Source of the DNA: Pasteurellaceae bacterium | GTDB taxonomy: Bacteria; Pseudomonadota; Gammaproteobacteria; Enterobacterales; Pasteurellaceae | Direction of reading: 5' to 3' | DNA: 15,600 nt | Assembly (NCBI GenBank): GCA_900756875.1 | Contig: CAAELW010000195.1 | Coordinates: 1-15,600, forward strand | Shown: positions 1 through 8,040 of the stretch, piece by piece | How the letters are laid out: every line of letters begins with the position of its first letter | Position numbering within the stretch: position 1 is the first letter of the stretch | Translations under genes and position numbers: made by a program | The notes under the pieces: generated by a model | What the model was told of the DNA's origin: nothing | Database searches by the model: none | Seen by the model: only the letters and a program-made list of their open reading frames with translations

Positions 1-113
1 GACGAGAAGGCCAAGAAGGTTTTTGACTTGAACAAAGCGAGCTTGATGCAGGGCAATTTCCGCCTGCTAATTTAAAGCTGATTCAACGATTAGTGGCTGA
101 AAGTGCTAAATAA
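1..113 (+). pseudogene. 3' end of an unidentified upstream gene, apparently frameshifted
   Basis: The tail was not recognised. From base 27 to the TAA at 111-113 an open frame reads LEQSELDAGQFPPANLKL followed by IQRLVAESAK, which looks like a natural soluble C-terminus. The same frame is closed by TGA at 24-26. Another frame is open from base 1 (DEKAKKVFDL) but ends at TAA 73-75. One added base near 27, making GACCTT instead of GACTT, would join the two into a continuous DEKAKKVFDLEQSELDAG tail. This suggests a single-base deletion, either a real frameshift mutation or a sequencing error. The stop lies 22 bp before lpt6, so the two genes may be co-transcribed. Too little is present to name the product. 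Confidence 0.45.
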
Positions 114-135
114 CATTTAATTAACTTTATTTACT

Positions 136-1815
136 ATGATTCCAAGTATTTTTCTGAGTTTATTTTTTATTGCGACGGTGATTTTTATCGTCAATTCACA
201 CTATCGCTGGACATATTTTTTTGCGATTGCATTATTCGTTTTATTGTTTAGCACCATGTTTGCGATAACCGGTCAATGGCAACGCGGATTGAATTTTGCG
301 TCCGTACTTTTTGTGGTGTTGATGTTATTCCATCGAATGAAAATTCATTACTACAAACAACCTTTACTCATTTCAGATTTTTGGCTTGTAACAGACTGGC
401 GAAATTGGGAAACCCTTTTACATTATAAAGGGGCGATTTTCGGTGTATTAGGGCTATTAGGCCTACTTGGCTACGCCATCTTTGGTTGGTCAGATGCAGA
501 AACCGCATCAACGGGATTTCGTGTATTTGCAGCAATACTTGCAGCAACGAGTTTTGGTTTAATGTGGCATTATTCTAAAGATCTGGATGCAACAAAAGTC
601 TGGCTGGATTCATTGCCGGATGATGGTCGAGATGTCTTTTTAAACTTACCCATGTCTTGTCGTGGCGTATTCTTTAAAGTGCCAGAATTTGAAGGTAATA
701 GTCAAAAATTTAAAGAAAAAATGACCGCACTTTTAAGTGAAAAAGCTGAGAGTAAAACTGAAAGTGCAGAAAAACCAGACGCAGAAAAGCCAGACATAGT
801 GGTGTGTCTACAAGAATCAACCTTGAATCCCCATCAATTTGATTTTGATGCAGAAACCATCCCGCCATTTTCAATGTTTAATAAGCAGGAAGATACCGCA
901 TTTGTGAGTCCATTGCGTGTACATACGGTGGGCGGTGCAACGTGGAAATCTGAATTTGCTTTCCTTGCAGGGGTGCCTTCAACTGATTTTGGTGCTTTAG
1001 CAAGTGGGGTATTTTATTCCGTTGTCCCACACTTACAGACAGGGTTTGTTAAAAACCTTCGTGAACAAGGCTATTTTTGCGTGGCATTATCGCCTTTTAC
1101 GAAAGGTAACTACAACGCAAAACCTGCCTATGACCACTTTGGTTTTGATTTGATGTTGCAACCACAAGATTTAGGCTATCCCGCATCAATCAGCAAAAAT
1201 CTCTGGCATATTAGCAGTGAAGAGATGATGTATTACACCAAACTGATTTTGCAGAAACAGCATCCATCATTGGAAAATGTACAACAGCCAATGTTTGTTT
1301 ATGTGCTCACGATGAAAGAGCATGGCCCTTACAATACGAATATGCCAAACCATTTTAATTTGGCGAGTAAGCGTTTAGGGGGAAAAGCAATTTCTTGCTT
1401 GAATGATTATATTGATCGTATTGATAGCCTTAATGAGGCGATCGAAGGTTTAAATGATTATTTAAAATCACGTGAAACACCTTATGTATTCGGTTATTTT
1501 GGTGATCATCAGGTTGCTTTTGATAATCAGCTTCCACCGAAAAAAGGTAACTTTGCGAATCCAGATTATGTAACTCAATTTGTGGTTAGAACTAATCGTA
1601 AGACTGACTTTGTTCAACAGCAAGATTTCTTAGATTTAGCATTTGTTGGTGGCGTATTACTTGATGTGGCAGGTTTATCACCGAAAGATGACTTTATGCG
1701 AGCAAATATCGCTATGCGTCAGTTAAGCCAAGGTAAGCTTGAAGATGCAGCGGATATGGATTTAGTGAATAGCTATCGAAATTATCTGTATCAAGATTTA
1801 AAAATTGCGCAATAA
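136..1815 (+). CDS. lpt6: lipopolysaccharide phosphoethanolamine transferase, LTA synthase/sulfatase family
   Basis: A 559-residue inner-membrane enzyme. The N-terminal part has hydrophobic segments near residues 3-20, 24-45, 52-66, 100-117 and 127-143. A charged linker follows (about 185-220), then a periplasmic alkaline-phosphatase-fold domain. Seen in that domain: IVVCLQEST (221-229, with Glu227 and Thr229 in the positions of the metal ligand and nucleophile of this family), VGGATWKSEF (265-274, like the GGT..EF motif of LTA synthases), MKEHGPY (393-399) and FGDH (455-458). The closest match I recall is Haemophilus Lpt6, which adds phosphoethanolamine to inner-core heptose of LPS; the substrate is inferred from that match. 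ATG 136 is the first possible start after in-frame stop 118-120, and it lacks a clear Shine-Dalgarno sequence. The linker carries a 15-bp tandem duplication. A bidirectional terminator follows immediately. Confidence 0.82.
   Translation: MIPSIFLSLFFIATVIFIVNSHYRWTYFFAIALFVLLFSTMFAITGQWQRGLNFASVLFVVLMLFHRMKIHYYKQPLLISDFWLVTDWRNWETLLHYKGAIFGVLGLLGLLGYAIFGWSDAETASTGFRVFAAILAATSFGLMWHYSKDLDATKVWLDSLPDDGRDVFLNLPMSCRGVFFKVPEFEGNSQKFKEKMTALLSEKAESKTESAEKPDAEKPDIVVCLQESTLNPHQFDFDAETIPPFSMFNKQEDTAFVSPLRVHTVGGATWKSEFAFLAGVPSTDFGALASGVFYSVVPHLQTGFVKNLREQGYFCVALSPFTKGNYNAKPAYDHFGFDLMLQPQDLGYPASISKNLWHISSEEMMYYTKLILQKQHPSLENVQQPMFVYVLTMKEHGPYNTNMPNHFNLASKRLGGKAISCLNDYIDRIDSLNEAIEGLNDYLKSRETPYVFGYFGDHQVAFDNQLPPKKGNFANPDYVTQFVVRTNRKTDFVQQQDFLDLAFVGGVLLDVAGLSPKDDFMRANIAMRQLSQGKLEDAADMDLVNSYRNYLYQDLKIAQ
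724..732 (-). repeat. DNA uptake signal sequence
   Basis: Exact ACCGCACTT, the complement of the Haemophilus uptake core AAGTGCGGT, inside lpt6 where it encodes part of TALLS. Confidence 0.9.
766..795 (+). repeat. 15-bp tandem duplication in the lpt6 linker
   Basis: GCAGAAAAACCAGAC (766-780) is followed directly by GCAGAAAAGCCAGAC (781-795), one mismatch. It encodes AEKPD twice (residues 211-220) at the end of the charged linker between the membrane part and the catalytic domain. The unit is a multiple of three, so a change in copy number would lengthen or shorten the linker without a frameshift. Confidence 0.85.
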
Positions 1816-1816
1816 T

Positions 1817-1846
1817 AAAAAATCTCGGTTAACGCCGAGATTTTTT
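1817..1846. terminator. bidirectional rho-independent terminator between lpt6 and holA
   Basis: A perfect 12-bp stem (1817-1828 with 1835-1846), loop TTAACG, core CTCGG/CCGAG. It is flanked by an A-run on the left and a seven-T run on the right, so it works on both strands. It lies between the convergent stop codons of lpt6 (1813-1815) and holA (1846-1848), and its last base is part of the holA stop. Confidence 0.93.
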
Positions 1847-2883
1847 TATAAGCAAAATTTAACCGATAAGTCTGCCAATTTTACCCACACGTCTTGACCA
1901 TATTCTTGCTTGGTTGTACGCTCAATATCTGCCAACTCTTGCAATATTTCAAAGAGCTTTTGATAGGTGAGTCGTTGTATCGCTGCCATATAAAGGTGAC
2001 GACGATTCTGCCAAATTTTGAGACGGTCAAAATCCGCTTTGAGTGTCTGTGTAGGCAAATTCGTGTTAAGAGAGGGATTACGCTGCTGTGGTTTTGTTAA
2101 TTCTAACAAGGTGAGTAGTTCACGTTGTAAAGTACGTAATAAAATGACAGGTTGCACATCTTCAGCTTGCAAACCTCGCAAAATTCGCTTTGAGCGATTT
2201 GCCTTGCCTGATAACAACGCATCAATCCATTGGAAAGGGGTAAAGACAGAAGATTGCTCTACGACGGATTTAACGCGGTTATAAGTGAGTTTGTGATCAG
2301 GATAAAGCAAATCTAAAAGCTGTAACGCTTGTTTTAATGCCTGTAGATTATTTTCATAGCTGTAACAAAGTAGTTGAATAGCTTCCTCATCCGCTGATAA
2401 TCCCATGTTTTTTGTACGATGCTTCACCCAACGAGAAAGTTGTTCTGAACTCGGCGTTTGGCAGTTCACGATAACAGATTGTGGATCAAGTTGATTCGCC
2501 TGAATAAACCACTCTTGTTTTTCGGCTACTTTAGACAATTTAGGCAAGGTGAGGACAAGCAAGCTATCTTCATTTAATCCACTGATAAATTGCTGAAGGT
2601 TTTTCTGCAAAAGTGCGGTTAAATTTTCGGGTAAATTGAGAATGAAAATTTGCTTATTAAAGAAGAGCCCCATAGATTGGCTGGTCTCAATTAATGCAGA
2701 CCAGTCAGTATTAGTATCTATGGTGATTTGATTTTTTTCATCAAAACCTTGAAGAAGGGCAGCTTGATGAATGAGATCTTCACTTTCACTGAGCAACAGG
2801 GGATCTGTCCCAACCAAAAAATAGACTTTCGCTAAATGGCTGTTTAGGTTAGAGGCTAGTTGCTCAGGAAAAATGCGATTCAT
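1846..2883 (-). CDS. holA: DNA polymerase III, delta subunit
   Basis: A 345-residue protein of the usual HolA length. The N-terminal domain begins VYFLVGTDPLLLSESEDLI (about residues 20-38), the characteristic opening of delta, where the Walker motif is degenerate. The helical C-terminal collar region starts around 210 (FTPFQWIDALLSGKANRSKRIL). Delta is the wrench of the clamp-loader complex: it opens the beta sliding clamp so it can be placed on primed DNA. The ATG shares its A with the lptE stop (TAATG at 2885-2881), so translation is probably coupled. The order leuS-lptE-holA matches E. coli, but nadD does not follow. An uptake signal lies inside the gene at 2611-2619. Confidence 0.95.
   Translation of the reverse strand: MNRIFPEQLASNLNSHLAKVYFLVGTDPLLLSESEDLIHQAALLQGFDEKNQITIDTNTDWSALIETSQSMGLFFNKQIFILNLPENLTALLQKNLQQFISGLNEDSLLVLTLPKLSKVAEKQEWFIQANQLDPQSVIVNCQTPSSEQLSRWVKHRTKNMGLSADEEAIQLLCYSYENNLQALKQALQLLDLLYPDHKLTYNRVKSVVEQSSVFTPFQWIDALLSGKANRSKRILRGLQAEDVQPVILLRTLQRELLTLLELTKPQQRNPSLNTNLPTQTLKADFDRLKIWQNRRHLYMAAIQRLTYQKLFEILQELADIERTTKQEYGQDVWVKLADLSVKFCL
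2611..2619 (+). repeat. DNA uptake signal sequence
   Basis: Exact AAGTGCGGT followed by an AT-rich stretch (TAAATTTT) as in the extended uptake consensus; inside holA on its non-coding strand. Confidence 0.92.
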
Positions 2884-3386
2884 TATTTTCCTTGAACTTG
2901 GTGTTGCAAGGCGGCCATTTTATTAATTAATTGGCGAGCCGCTTGTTCACGCATATCATTCCAAATCACATCACGTTCAGCTGATTTTGCTAATGCAGCA
3001 CGTGAGTTATCAAAGAAAGTGCGGTTGATTTTTGCAGAGATTGGATAGGTTTCCCCATTTGCTAAACGCACGCTAGCCTCAACATCAAGGGTCAATACTT
3101 TTTCTGCTTCACGACCTTGTTTAAAGACTGACGCCACTTTATCGCTTGAAGTCTGTTTATTTAAACGCAACACTGGCACACCTTGTTTTGCAGGAACAAG
3201 GTTTACGTTGTTGCTAAGCAGTTGCTTACGCATTGCCATTGACATTTCACTGTATGGGTCGCTACTTTCAAGAGCCATTGTTTTTAATTCTGCAGGAACA
3301 GCAGCACCATTATCGAAGTGCCAACCACAAGCAGTTAAAAAGGTTGTTGCCCCAACAAAGCAGATTGTTTTGATTGATTTCATCAT
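2883..3386 (-). CDS. lptE: LPS-assembly lipoprotein LptE
   Basis: A 167-residue outer-membrane lipoprotein, formerly called RlpB. It has a lipoprotein signal peptide with lipobox FLTAC, giving acylated Cys20, followed by GWHFDNG, resembling the GFHLRG start of mature E. coli LptE. In the outer membrane LptE sits inside the LptD barrel and helps deliver LPS to the cell surface. Supporting context is its position between leuS and holA, conserved in gammaproteobacteria. Two adjacent ATGs exist (3386 and 3383); the first is chosen because AGG at 3397-3395 is well spaced from it. A hairpin made of uptake-signal sequences sits just upstream, and the stop overlaps the holA start by one base. Confidence 0.93.
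   Translation of the reverse strand: MMKSIKTICFVGATTFLTACGWHFDNGAAVPAELKTMALESSDPYSEMSMAMRKQLLSNNVNLVPAKQGVPVLRLNKQTSSDKVASVFKQGREAEKVLTLDVEASVRLANGETYPISAKINRTFFDNSRAALAKSAERDVIWNDMREQAARQLINKMAALQHQVQGK
3017..3025 (+). repeat. DNA uptake signal sequence
   Basis: Exact AAGTGCGGT inside lptE, followed by TGATTTTT, which fits the AT-rich extension. Confidence 0.92.
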
Positions 3387-3406
3387 AAAAATTACCTGTA
3401 AAATTC

Positions 3407-3415
3407 ACCGCACTT
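3407..3415 (-). repeat. DNA uptake signal sequence
   Basis: Exact ACCGCACTT in the leuS-lptE gap; on the minus strand it is followed by GAATTTT. It is one arm of the hairpin with a one-mismatch copy at 3454-3462. Confidence 0.93.
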
Positions 3416-3462
3416 TATTTTGTTTAAGAGTCGTTTATGCAACGCTTGGAATAAAATGCGGT
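3407..3462 (-). promoter_or_regulatory. hairpin of paired uptake-signal sequences in the leuS-lptE gap
   Basis: An exact uptake signal (3407-3415) and a one-mismatch copy (AAATGCGGT, 3454-3462) face each other. The arms 3407-3419 and 3450-3462 pair over 13 positions. One position is C-A if the plus strand is transcribed but a G-U wobble in minus-strand RNA, which is the direction of leuS-lptE transcription. The loop is 30 nt, and only a weak T-run (GAATTTT) follows before the lptE ribosome site. It could be a weak terminator or attenuator separating leuS from lptE. Confidence 0.5.
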
Positions 3463-3473
3463 TATTTTATGGA

Positions 3474-6062
3474 TTATTGCGGTTTAACCACCACATTTAA
3501 CAATTTACCAGGTACATAAATCACTTTCACGATTTGTGTATTGTCAGTAAATTTCTTCACATTTTCATCTGCAAATGCAACAGTTTTCACGGTTTCTTCA
3601 TCCGCATCAGCAGCAACGGTGACTTTACCACGTACTTTACCGTTGACTTGTACCACGATAAGTTTTTCATCTTCTACCATCGCGGCTTCGTCAGCTTTCA
3701 CCCATTCTGCGTGGTCGATGTTGCTTTCGTTGCCTAAAGCTTTCCATAACTCAAAGCAGATATGTGGTGTGATAGGGTAAAGCATACGCACGACTGCGCT
3801 TAATGCTTCTGCCATAACAGCGCGATCTTGTTCGCTTTCTAATGGCGCACGAGTTAATTTATTCATTAACTCCATCACTGCCGCGATAGCGGTATTGAAA
3901 GTCTGACGACGACCAATATCATCGCTCACTTTGGCGATTGTTTTATGCACATCACGGCGAAGTGCTTTTTGGTCTGCAGAAAGTGCGGTCACATCTAAAG
4001 CGGTTTTTGCAGGATTTTGGCTGTATTCATACACTAAACTCCATACACGACCTAAGAAACGTTTTGCACCTTCTACGCCAGATTCTTGCCATTCAAGCGT
4101 CATTTCTGCAGGAGATGCGAACATCATGAAGAGGCGTACGGTATCTGCACCGTATTTTTCCACCATCTCTTGTGGGTCAATACCGTTGTTTTTTGATTTC
4201 GACATTTTGGTCATACCGGTATGCACTAATTCACGACCTTCCGGATCGGTTGCTTTGATAATACGACCTTTTTCATCACGTTCAAGCGTTACTTGTGTTG
4301 GGCTCACCCAAATACGCTCATTGGTTGGACTGGTGTAGTAGAACGCATCAGCTAACACCATACCTTGGCATAATAATTTTTGTGCTGGTTCATCACTAGT
4401 GACGAAACCTGCATCACGCAATAATTTATGGAAGAAACGGAAGTAGAGCAAGTGCATTGTCGCGTGCTCGATACCACCGATATATTGATCCACTGGTAAC
4501 CAGTAATTAGCTTCATCTTTATCCAACATGCCTTCAGCATAGCTTGGTGAAGTATAGCGAGCGTAGTACCAAGAGGATTCCATAAAGGTATCAAAAGTAT
4601 CGGTTTCTTTTAACGCAGGTTCACCGTTGAAAGTAGTTTTTGCCCAGTTTGGATCTGCTTTAATTGGACTTTTCACACCATCCATGACCACATCTTCCGG
4701 CAGAATAATCGGTAAATCTTCGATTGGTGCCGGTACGGTTTCACCGTTTGCTAAGGTGAGCATTGGAATTGGTGCACCCCAATAGCGTTGACGAGAAACG
4801 CCCCAGTCACGTAAACGATAGTTAACTTGGCGTTTACCTACACCTAATTTTTCTAATTTGTCCGCGATACCGTTGAATGCACCATCAAAATCTAAACCAT
4901 CAAACTCAGCTGAGTTCACTAATTTACCGTGCTCAACGAAAGCTTGTTTGGTTAAATCAATTTCTTCACCTGCAAGCGGTGCGATTACTTGTTTAATTGG
5001 CAAATCATATTTTTGCGCAAATTCAAAGTCACGTTGGTCATGTGCTGGAACAGCCATTACCGCGCCAGTACCGTAGTGCATTAATACGAAGTTTGCGACC
5101 CAAATTGGTAGTTTTTCACCCGTTAATGGATGAATCGCAAATAAGCTAGTTGCCATCCCTTTTTTCTCCATAGTGGCAAGGTCTGCTTCTGCCACTTTGG
5201 CGTTTTTCGCTTCACGAATGAATTCAGCCAATTGAGGATTTTTTTCTGCTGCTAATTCTGCTAATGGGTGAGCAGCTGCAATACCTAAATAGCTCACACC
5301 ATAGAAAGTATCTGGACGGGTTGTATAAACCGCAACTTTTTCTGCGGTATCTGCCACATCAAAAGTAATTTCTACCCCTTCAGAACGGCCGATCCAGTTG
5401 CGTTGCATGGTTTTTACCATGTCTGGCCATTGTGGCAGTAGGTCTAATCCACCTAATAATTGTTCTGCATAATCAGTGATTTTAATAAACCATTGTGGGA
5501 TTTCTTTTTGTTCTACCGGAGTGTCACAACGCCAGCAGCAACCTTCGTGCACCTGTTCGTTAGCCAACACGGTTTCATCGTTCGGACACCAGTTTACGGT
5601 TGAGGTTTTTTTGTAAACTAAGCCTTTTTTGTAAAGCTCAGTGAAGAACCATTGTTCCCATTTGTAGTATTCCGGACGGCAGGTCGCAATTTCGCGATCC
5701 CAGTCATAACCAAAGCCCAACATTTTTAGCTGGTTTTTCATGTATTCGATGTTTTCGTAAGTCCATTTTGCGGGTGCAGTTTTATTTTTAATTGCAGCCC
5801 CTTCAGCCGGTAAACCAAATGCATCCCAACCAATTGGTTGTAACACATTTTTACCGTTCATGCGTTGATAACGAGAAACTACATCACCAATGGTATAGTT
5901 ACGCACATGGCCCATGTGTAAACGACCAGATGGGTAAGGGAACATAGAAAGGCAGTAATATTTTTCTTTAGACGTATCTTTGATTGCTTTGAAGACTTTA
6001 TTTTCAGCCCAATATTGTTGAACGGTGGGTTCAATCAAATCGGGACGATAATGTTGTTGCAT
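3474..6062 (-). CDS. leuS: leucyl-tRNA synthetase
   Basis: A full-length, 862-residue class I aminoacyl-tRNA synthetase that charges tRNA-Leu. The HIGH signature is HMGH (49-52) in [20 protein letters not shown]. The KMSKS loop is exact (619-623, [13 protein letters not shown]). The inserted CP1 editing domain is present, with TTRPDTFYG (247-255) and [18 protein letters not shown] (331-348), which removes mischarged residues. The zinc-domain cysteines are CP (159-160) and CCWRC (175-179). The start ATG is preceded by AAGGTG about 7 nt upstream. It is first in a conserved leuS-lptE-holA run. The 118-bp upstream gap holds an uptake signal and a small hairpin, but I see no convincing promoter. 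Confidence 0.98.
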   Translation of the reverse strand: MQQHYRPDLIEPTVQQYWAENKVFKAIKDTSKEKYYCLSMFPYPSGRLHMGHVRNYTIGDVVSRYQRMNGKNVLQPIGWDAFGLPAEGAAIKNKTAPAKWTYENIEYMKNQLKMLGFGYDWDREIATCRPEYYKWEQWFFTELYKKGLVYKKTSTVNWCPNDETVLANEQVHEGCCWRCDTPVEQKEIPQWFIKITDYAEQLLGGLDLLPQWPDMVKTMQRNWIGRSEGVEITFDVADTAEKVAVYTTRPDTFYGVSYLGIAAAHPLAELAAEKNPQLAEFIREAKNAKVAEADLATMEKKGMATSLFAIHPLTGEKLPIWVANFVLMHYGTGAVMAVPAHDQRDFEFAQKYDLPIKQVIAPLAGEEIDLTKQAFVEHGKLVNSAEFDGLDFDGAFNGIADKLEKLGVGKRQVNYRLRDWGVSRQRYWGAPIPMLTLANGETVPAPIEDLPIILPEDVVMDGVKSPIKADPNWAKTTFNGEPALKETDTFDTFMESSWYYARYTSPSYAEGMLDKDEANYWLPVDQYIGGIEHATMHLLYFRFFHKLLRDAGFVTSDEPAQKLLCQGMVLADAFYYTSPTNERIWVSPTQVTLERDEKGRIIKATDPEGRELVHTGMTKMSKSKNNGIDPQEMVEKYGADTVRLFMMFASPAEMTLEWQESGVEGAKRFLGRVWSLVYEYSQNPAKTALDVTALSADQKALRRDVHKTIAKVSDDIGRRQTFNTAIAAVMELMNKLTRAPLESEQDRAVMAEALSAVVRMLYPITPHICFELWKALGNESNIDHAEWVKADEAAMVEDEKLIVVQVNGKVRGKVTVAADADEETVKTVAFADENVKKFTDNTQIVKVIYVPGKLLNVVVKPQ
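3981..3989 (+). repeat. DNA uptake signal sequence
   Basis: Exact AAGTGCGGT inside leuS, in the DVTALSADQ region of the protein. The following CACATCTAAAG is a poorer match to the AT-rich extension. Confidence 0.88.
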
Positions 6063-6083
6063 AAAAAATCACCTTAAATTTTG

Positions 6084-6092
6084 ACCGCACTT
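6084..6092 (-). repeat. DNA uptake signal sequence
   Basis: Exact ACCGCACTT in the leuS upstream gap. On the minus strand it reads AAGTGCGGTCAAAATTT, a good match to the extended consensus. Confidence 0.94.
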
Positions 6093-6097
6093 TGCGG
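6085..6097 (-). promoter_or_regulatory. small hairpin in the leuS 5' leader formed from an uptake signal
   Basis: CCGCA-CTT-TGCGG: five base pairs with a three-base loop. The left arm lies inside the uptake signal 6084-6092. It lies about 9 nt upstream of the leuS ribosome-binding site (6071-6076). It is short, so a role in translation is only a possibility. Confidence 0.3.
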
Positions 6098-6180
6098 CAT
6101 ATTTTGCTTTGTAAAATGTGGTATAGGATAGCGTAAAATGGGAAAAATTGGTAGAAAGAGCGGTGATTTTTTTGCTGATT

Positions 6181-6468
6181 TTATAAGAGATTTTGAATTT
6201 CAGATGGAATTAATTTGGGCGAAGGAATCCAAACTTGTTTATGTCGGTTCAATTCACCTTTTTCAAGTACGATTGCACTTTTAGGTACTTTGAATGCTTT
6301 GCTCAAAAATTTTAGCAAGTGAGCATTGGCTTGACCATCAACAGGTGGTGCGGTGATCGTGATTTTGAGTTCATTATCGTGTAATCCTATGATTTGATCT
6401 TTACTGGCTTTGGGTTGCAGAATGATTTTAAGACGTAGCCCTTCAGGCGTTTGTTCGATTGCAGACAT
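6181..6468 (-). CDS. yggU: YggU family (DUF167) protein
   Basis: A 95-residue small soluble protein of the DUF167/YggU family, whose biochemical role is unknown. The family signature is visible: [26 protein letters not shown] (about 11-36) followed by [21 protein letters not shown] (38-58). No signal peptide or membrane segment is seen. It follows yggT after 75 bp, as in the E. coli yggS-yggT-yggU cluster. The ATG lacks a good Shine-Dalgarno sequence (AATAAATAGTT precedes it), so expression may be low or depend on upstream translation. A GC-rich hairpin in the yggT-yggU gap may reduce read-through. Confidence 0.92.
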   Translation of the reverse strand: MSAIEQTPEGLRLKIILQPKASKDQIIGLHDNELKITITAPPVDGQANAHLLKFLSKAFKVPKSAIVLEKGELNRHKQVWIPSPKLIPSEIQNLL

Positions 6469-6496
6469 AACTATTTATTCATCATATTTACAATAA

Positions 6497-6515
6497 GGGC
6501 TGGAAAATCCAGCCC
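6497..6515 (-). terminator. GC-rich hairpin between yggT and yggU
   Basis: GGGCTGGA-AAA-TCCAGCCC, a perfect 8-bp stem with a three-base loop. On the minus strand it is followed by TTATTGTAAAT, only a weak T-run, so termination is likely partial. No T-run follows on the plus strand. It lies 29 bp after the yggT stop. Confidence 0.45.
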
Positions 6516-6535
6516 GAAAAATAATGTTATTTTTG

Positions 6536-6544
6536 ACCGCACTT
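6536..6544 (-). repeat. DNA uptake signal sequence
   Basis: Exact ACCGCACTT whose last base is part of the yggT stop codon; on the minus strand it is followed by CAAAAATAA, matching the AT-rich extension. Confidence 0.94.
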
Positions 6545-7089
6545 TAAGCGGCGATTGCCCATAAAACCTGGAAGTAGTCGTAAAAGAGATTATTCAAAAA
6601 TAATAGAACAATGGCGATAACCATCGGTGAAAAATCAATGACACCCACGGTTGGTAAAATGCGTTTAATGGGTTTTAATAATGGCTCAGTAAGCTGATAT
6701 AACGCATAGAATGCAGGATTATTGCCACGATTAAACCAACTTAAAATTGCACCGGCGATTAACACATAGAAAATGGCTACACCGATGTTTTTAATTAGTC
6801 CTAATATGCCCAATAGTAAGAAGAAACTGAGATTTAATCCGCCAAATAGAACCGATTTTAATCCGCAAAGCAAGAAGACTAAAACCAGTGCAGCGGTTTC
6901 CACTTTTTTCACCACAGGAAAAACTTTACGCAATGGCGCAATAACCGGCTGGGTTAATTTCAGCGTAAATTGAGAAATGGGATTGTAATAATCCACGTTC
7001 GCTAATGGTAGCCATACGCGTAAAATTAACACTAAGCAATACAGATCGATAATCGATCCTAAAAATAACGCAGTTTGGGAAATTTCCAT
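6544..7089 (-). CDS. yggT: YggT family integral membrane protein
   Basis: A 181-residue membrane protein with two copies of the YggT repeat. Copy one is LILRVWLPL...NPISQFTLKLTQPVIAPLRKVFP (about 21-58). Copy two is LIAGAILSWF...NPAFYALYQLTEPLLKPIKRILP (about 110-146). Hydrophobic segments lie near 10-29, 66-98, 101-118 and 154-170. YggT proteins are related to plant CCB3/YlmG; in bacteria they have been linked to osmotic tolerance and cation balance, but the molecular role is not settled. The ATG (7089-7087) overlaps the corA stop by one base (TAATG), so it is probably translated by coupling to corA. This pairing with an ion channel fits a membrane or ion-homeostasis role; that is inference. 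Confidence 0.93.
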   Translation of the reverse strand: MEISQTALFLGSIIDLYCLVLILRVWLPLANVDYYNPISQFTLKLTQPVIAPLRKVFPVVKKVETAALVLVFLLCGLKSVLFGGLNLSFFLLLGILGLIKNIGVAIFYVLIAGAILSWFNRGNNPAFYALYQLTEPLLKPIKRILPTVGVIDFSPMVIAIVLLFLNNLFYDYFQVLWAIAA

Positions 7090-8036
7090 TATAACCAGCC
7101 TTTCCGTTTGAAATAAATGTAAGGTGTTAGTGCCGCACCAATCATTAAACCGATAGCCATTGGATAGCCATATTTAAAATGAAGCTCCGGCATAAATTCA
7201 AAGTTCATTCCGTAAGTGGATGCCACCAGTGTTGCCGGTAGGAACATGACCGATACCACCGAGAAGAATTTCATGATTTTATTCTGCTCGATATTAATAT
7301 AACCCATTGCCGCCTGCATTAAAAAGTTTACTTTTTGGAATAAAGACTCATTATGCGGTTGCAAGGATTCGATATCTCGTAAGATTTCACGAGCTTGTTC
7401 CAACTGATTTGCCGGTAAACGCGTTTTACGTACCAAGAAACCCAATGCACGTTGTGTATCCATCAAACACAAACGCACTTTAGAACTGGTATCTTCTTGT
7501 TCTGTTAGCGTATTTAAGGCTTCATCGAAGGCTTCATCTTGTGTACCGTTTAGAATTACACGGCTTAATTTTTCTAAATCCGCATAAACGTTTTCGATAA
7601 CATCCGCTAATTGCTCAATTTTGGTTTCAAATAAGTCGAGCAAAACTTCATACGCATTGCATTCTAATAATCGCTGACTACGGGAACGCATACGATATAA
7701 ACGGAATGCAGGTAATTCACGATCACGTAGGGTAAATAGGCGGCCATCACGAATAGTAAACGCCACGCTTGCGAGGTCGGCGTAGTTTTCTTCGTCTTCA
7801 CAATAGAAGAATGAGTGCAAGTGCAAACCGTCCTCGTCTTCGAAGAAACGTGCGGACGCTTCGATATCTTCCAATTCGAGGAATGAGGCGAGACTTTGTC
7901 CTAAGCCTTCTTGCAACATTTCACGTTCTTCCCCTGTCGGCTCCAGTAAATCTAACCAAATGGCAGAACTGAGATCGGCTGGTTCGTCATCAATACGAAG
8001 CAAGCGGGAATCGTTAATGGCAAAAGCGTTAATCAT
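7089..8036 (-). CDS. corA: magnesium/cobalt transporter CorA
   Basis: A 315-residue CorA of typical length, forming a pentameric Mg2+ channel in the inner membrane that also passes Co2+ and Ni2+. The N-terminal cytoplasmic domain (1 to about 240) is acidic ([18 protein letters not shown], 53-70) and includes a long helical stalk. TM1 is about 254-273 and ends in the invariant YGMN (275-278) at the pore mouth. The loop [13 protein letters not shown] follows, then TM2 (about 291-309) and the basic tail KRKGWL. Start: AAGGAG (8050-8045) is 8 nt before ATG 8036. It has a long 5' region with a candidate promoter at 8289-8317 and several hairpins, suggesting leader control. The stop overlaps the yggT start. 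Confidence 0.97.
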   Translation of the reverse strand: MINAFAINDSRLLRIDDEPADLSSAIWLDLLEPTGEEREMLQEGLGQSLASFLELEDIEASARFFEDEDGLHLHSFFYCEDEENYADLASVAFTIRDGRLFTLRDRELPAFRLYRMRSRSQRLLECNAYEVLLDLFETKIEQLADVIENVYADLEKLSRVILNGTQDEAFDEALNTLTEQEDTSSKVRLCLMDTQRALGFLVRKTRLPANQLEQAREILRDIESLQPHNESLFQKVNFLMQAAMGYINIEQNKIMKFFSVVSVMFLPATLVASTYGMNFEFMPELHFKYGYPMAIGLMIGAALTPYIYFKRKGWL

Positions 8037-8040
8037 TGGT

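Noticed and set aside
136..1815. Tetranucleotide phase-variation repeats in lpt6, as in other Haemophilus LPS genes
   Set aside because: No simple repeat tract is present; only one in-frame 15-bp duplication, which cannot cause on-off switching.
3931..4338. Open frames on the plus strand opposite leuS (for example 3931-4338, 4858-5076)
   Set aside because: They are shadows of the leuS coding frame, without ribosome sites or recognisable domains.
6160..6172. Uptake signal at GAAAGAGCGGTG
   Set aside because: It is AAGAGCGGT, one mismatch from the core, and does not qualify as an exact signal.
6472..6486. Mini-ORF MMNK before yggU
   Set aside because: It has no ribosome site and is short enough to arise by chance in AT-rich DNA.
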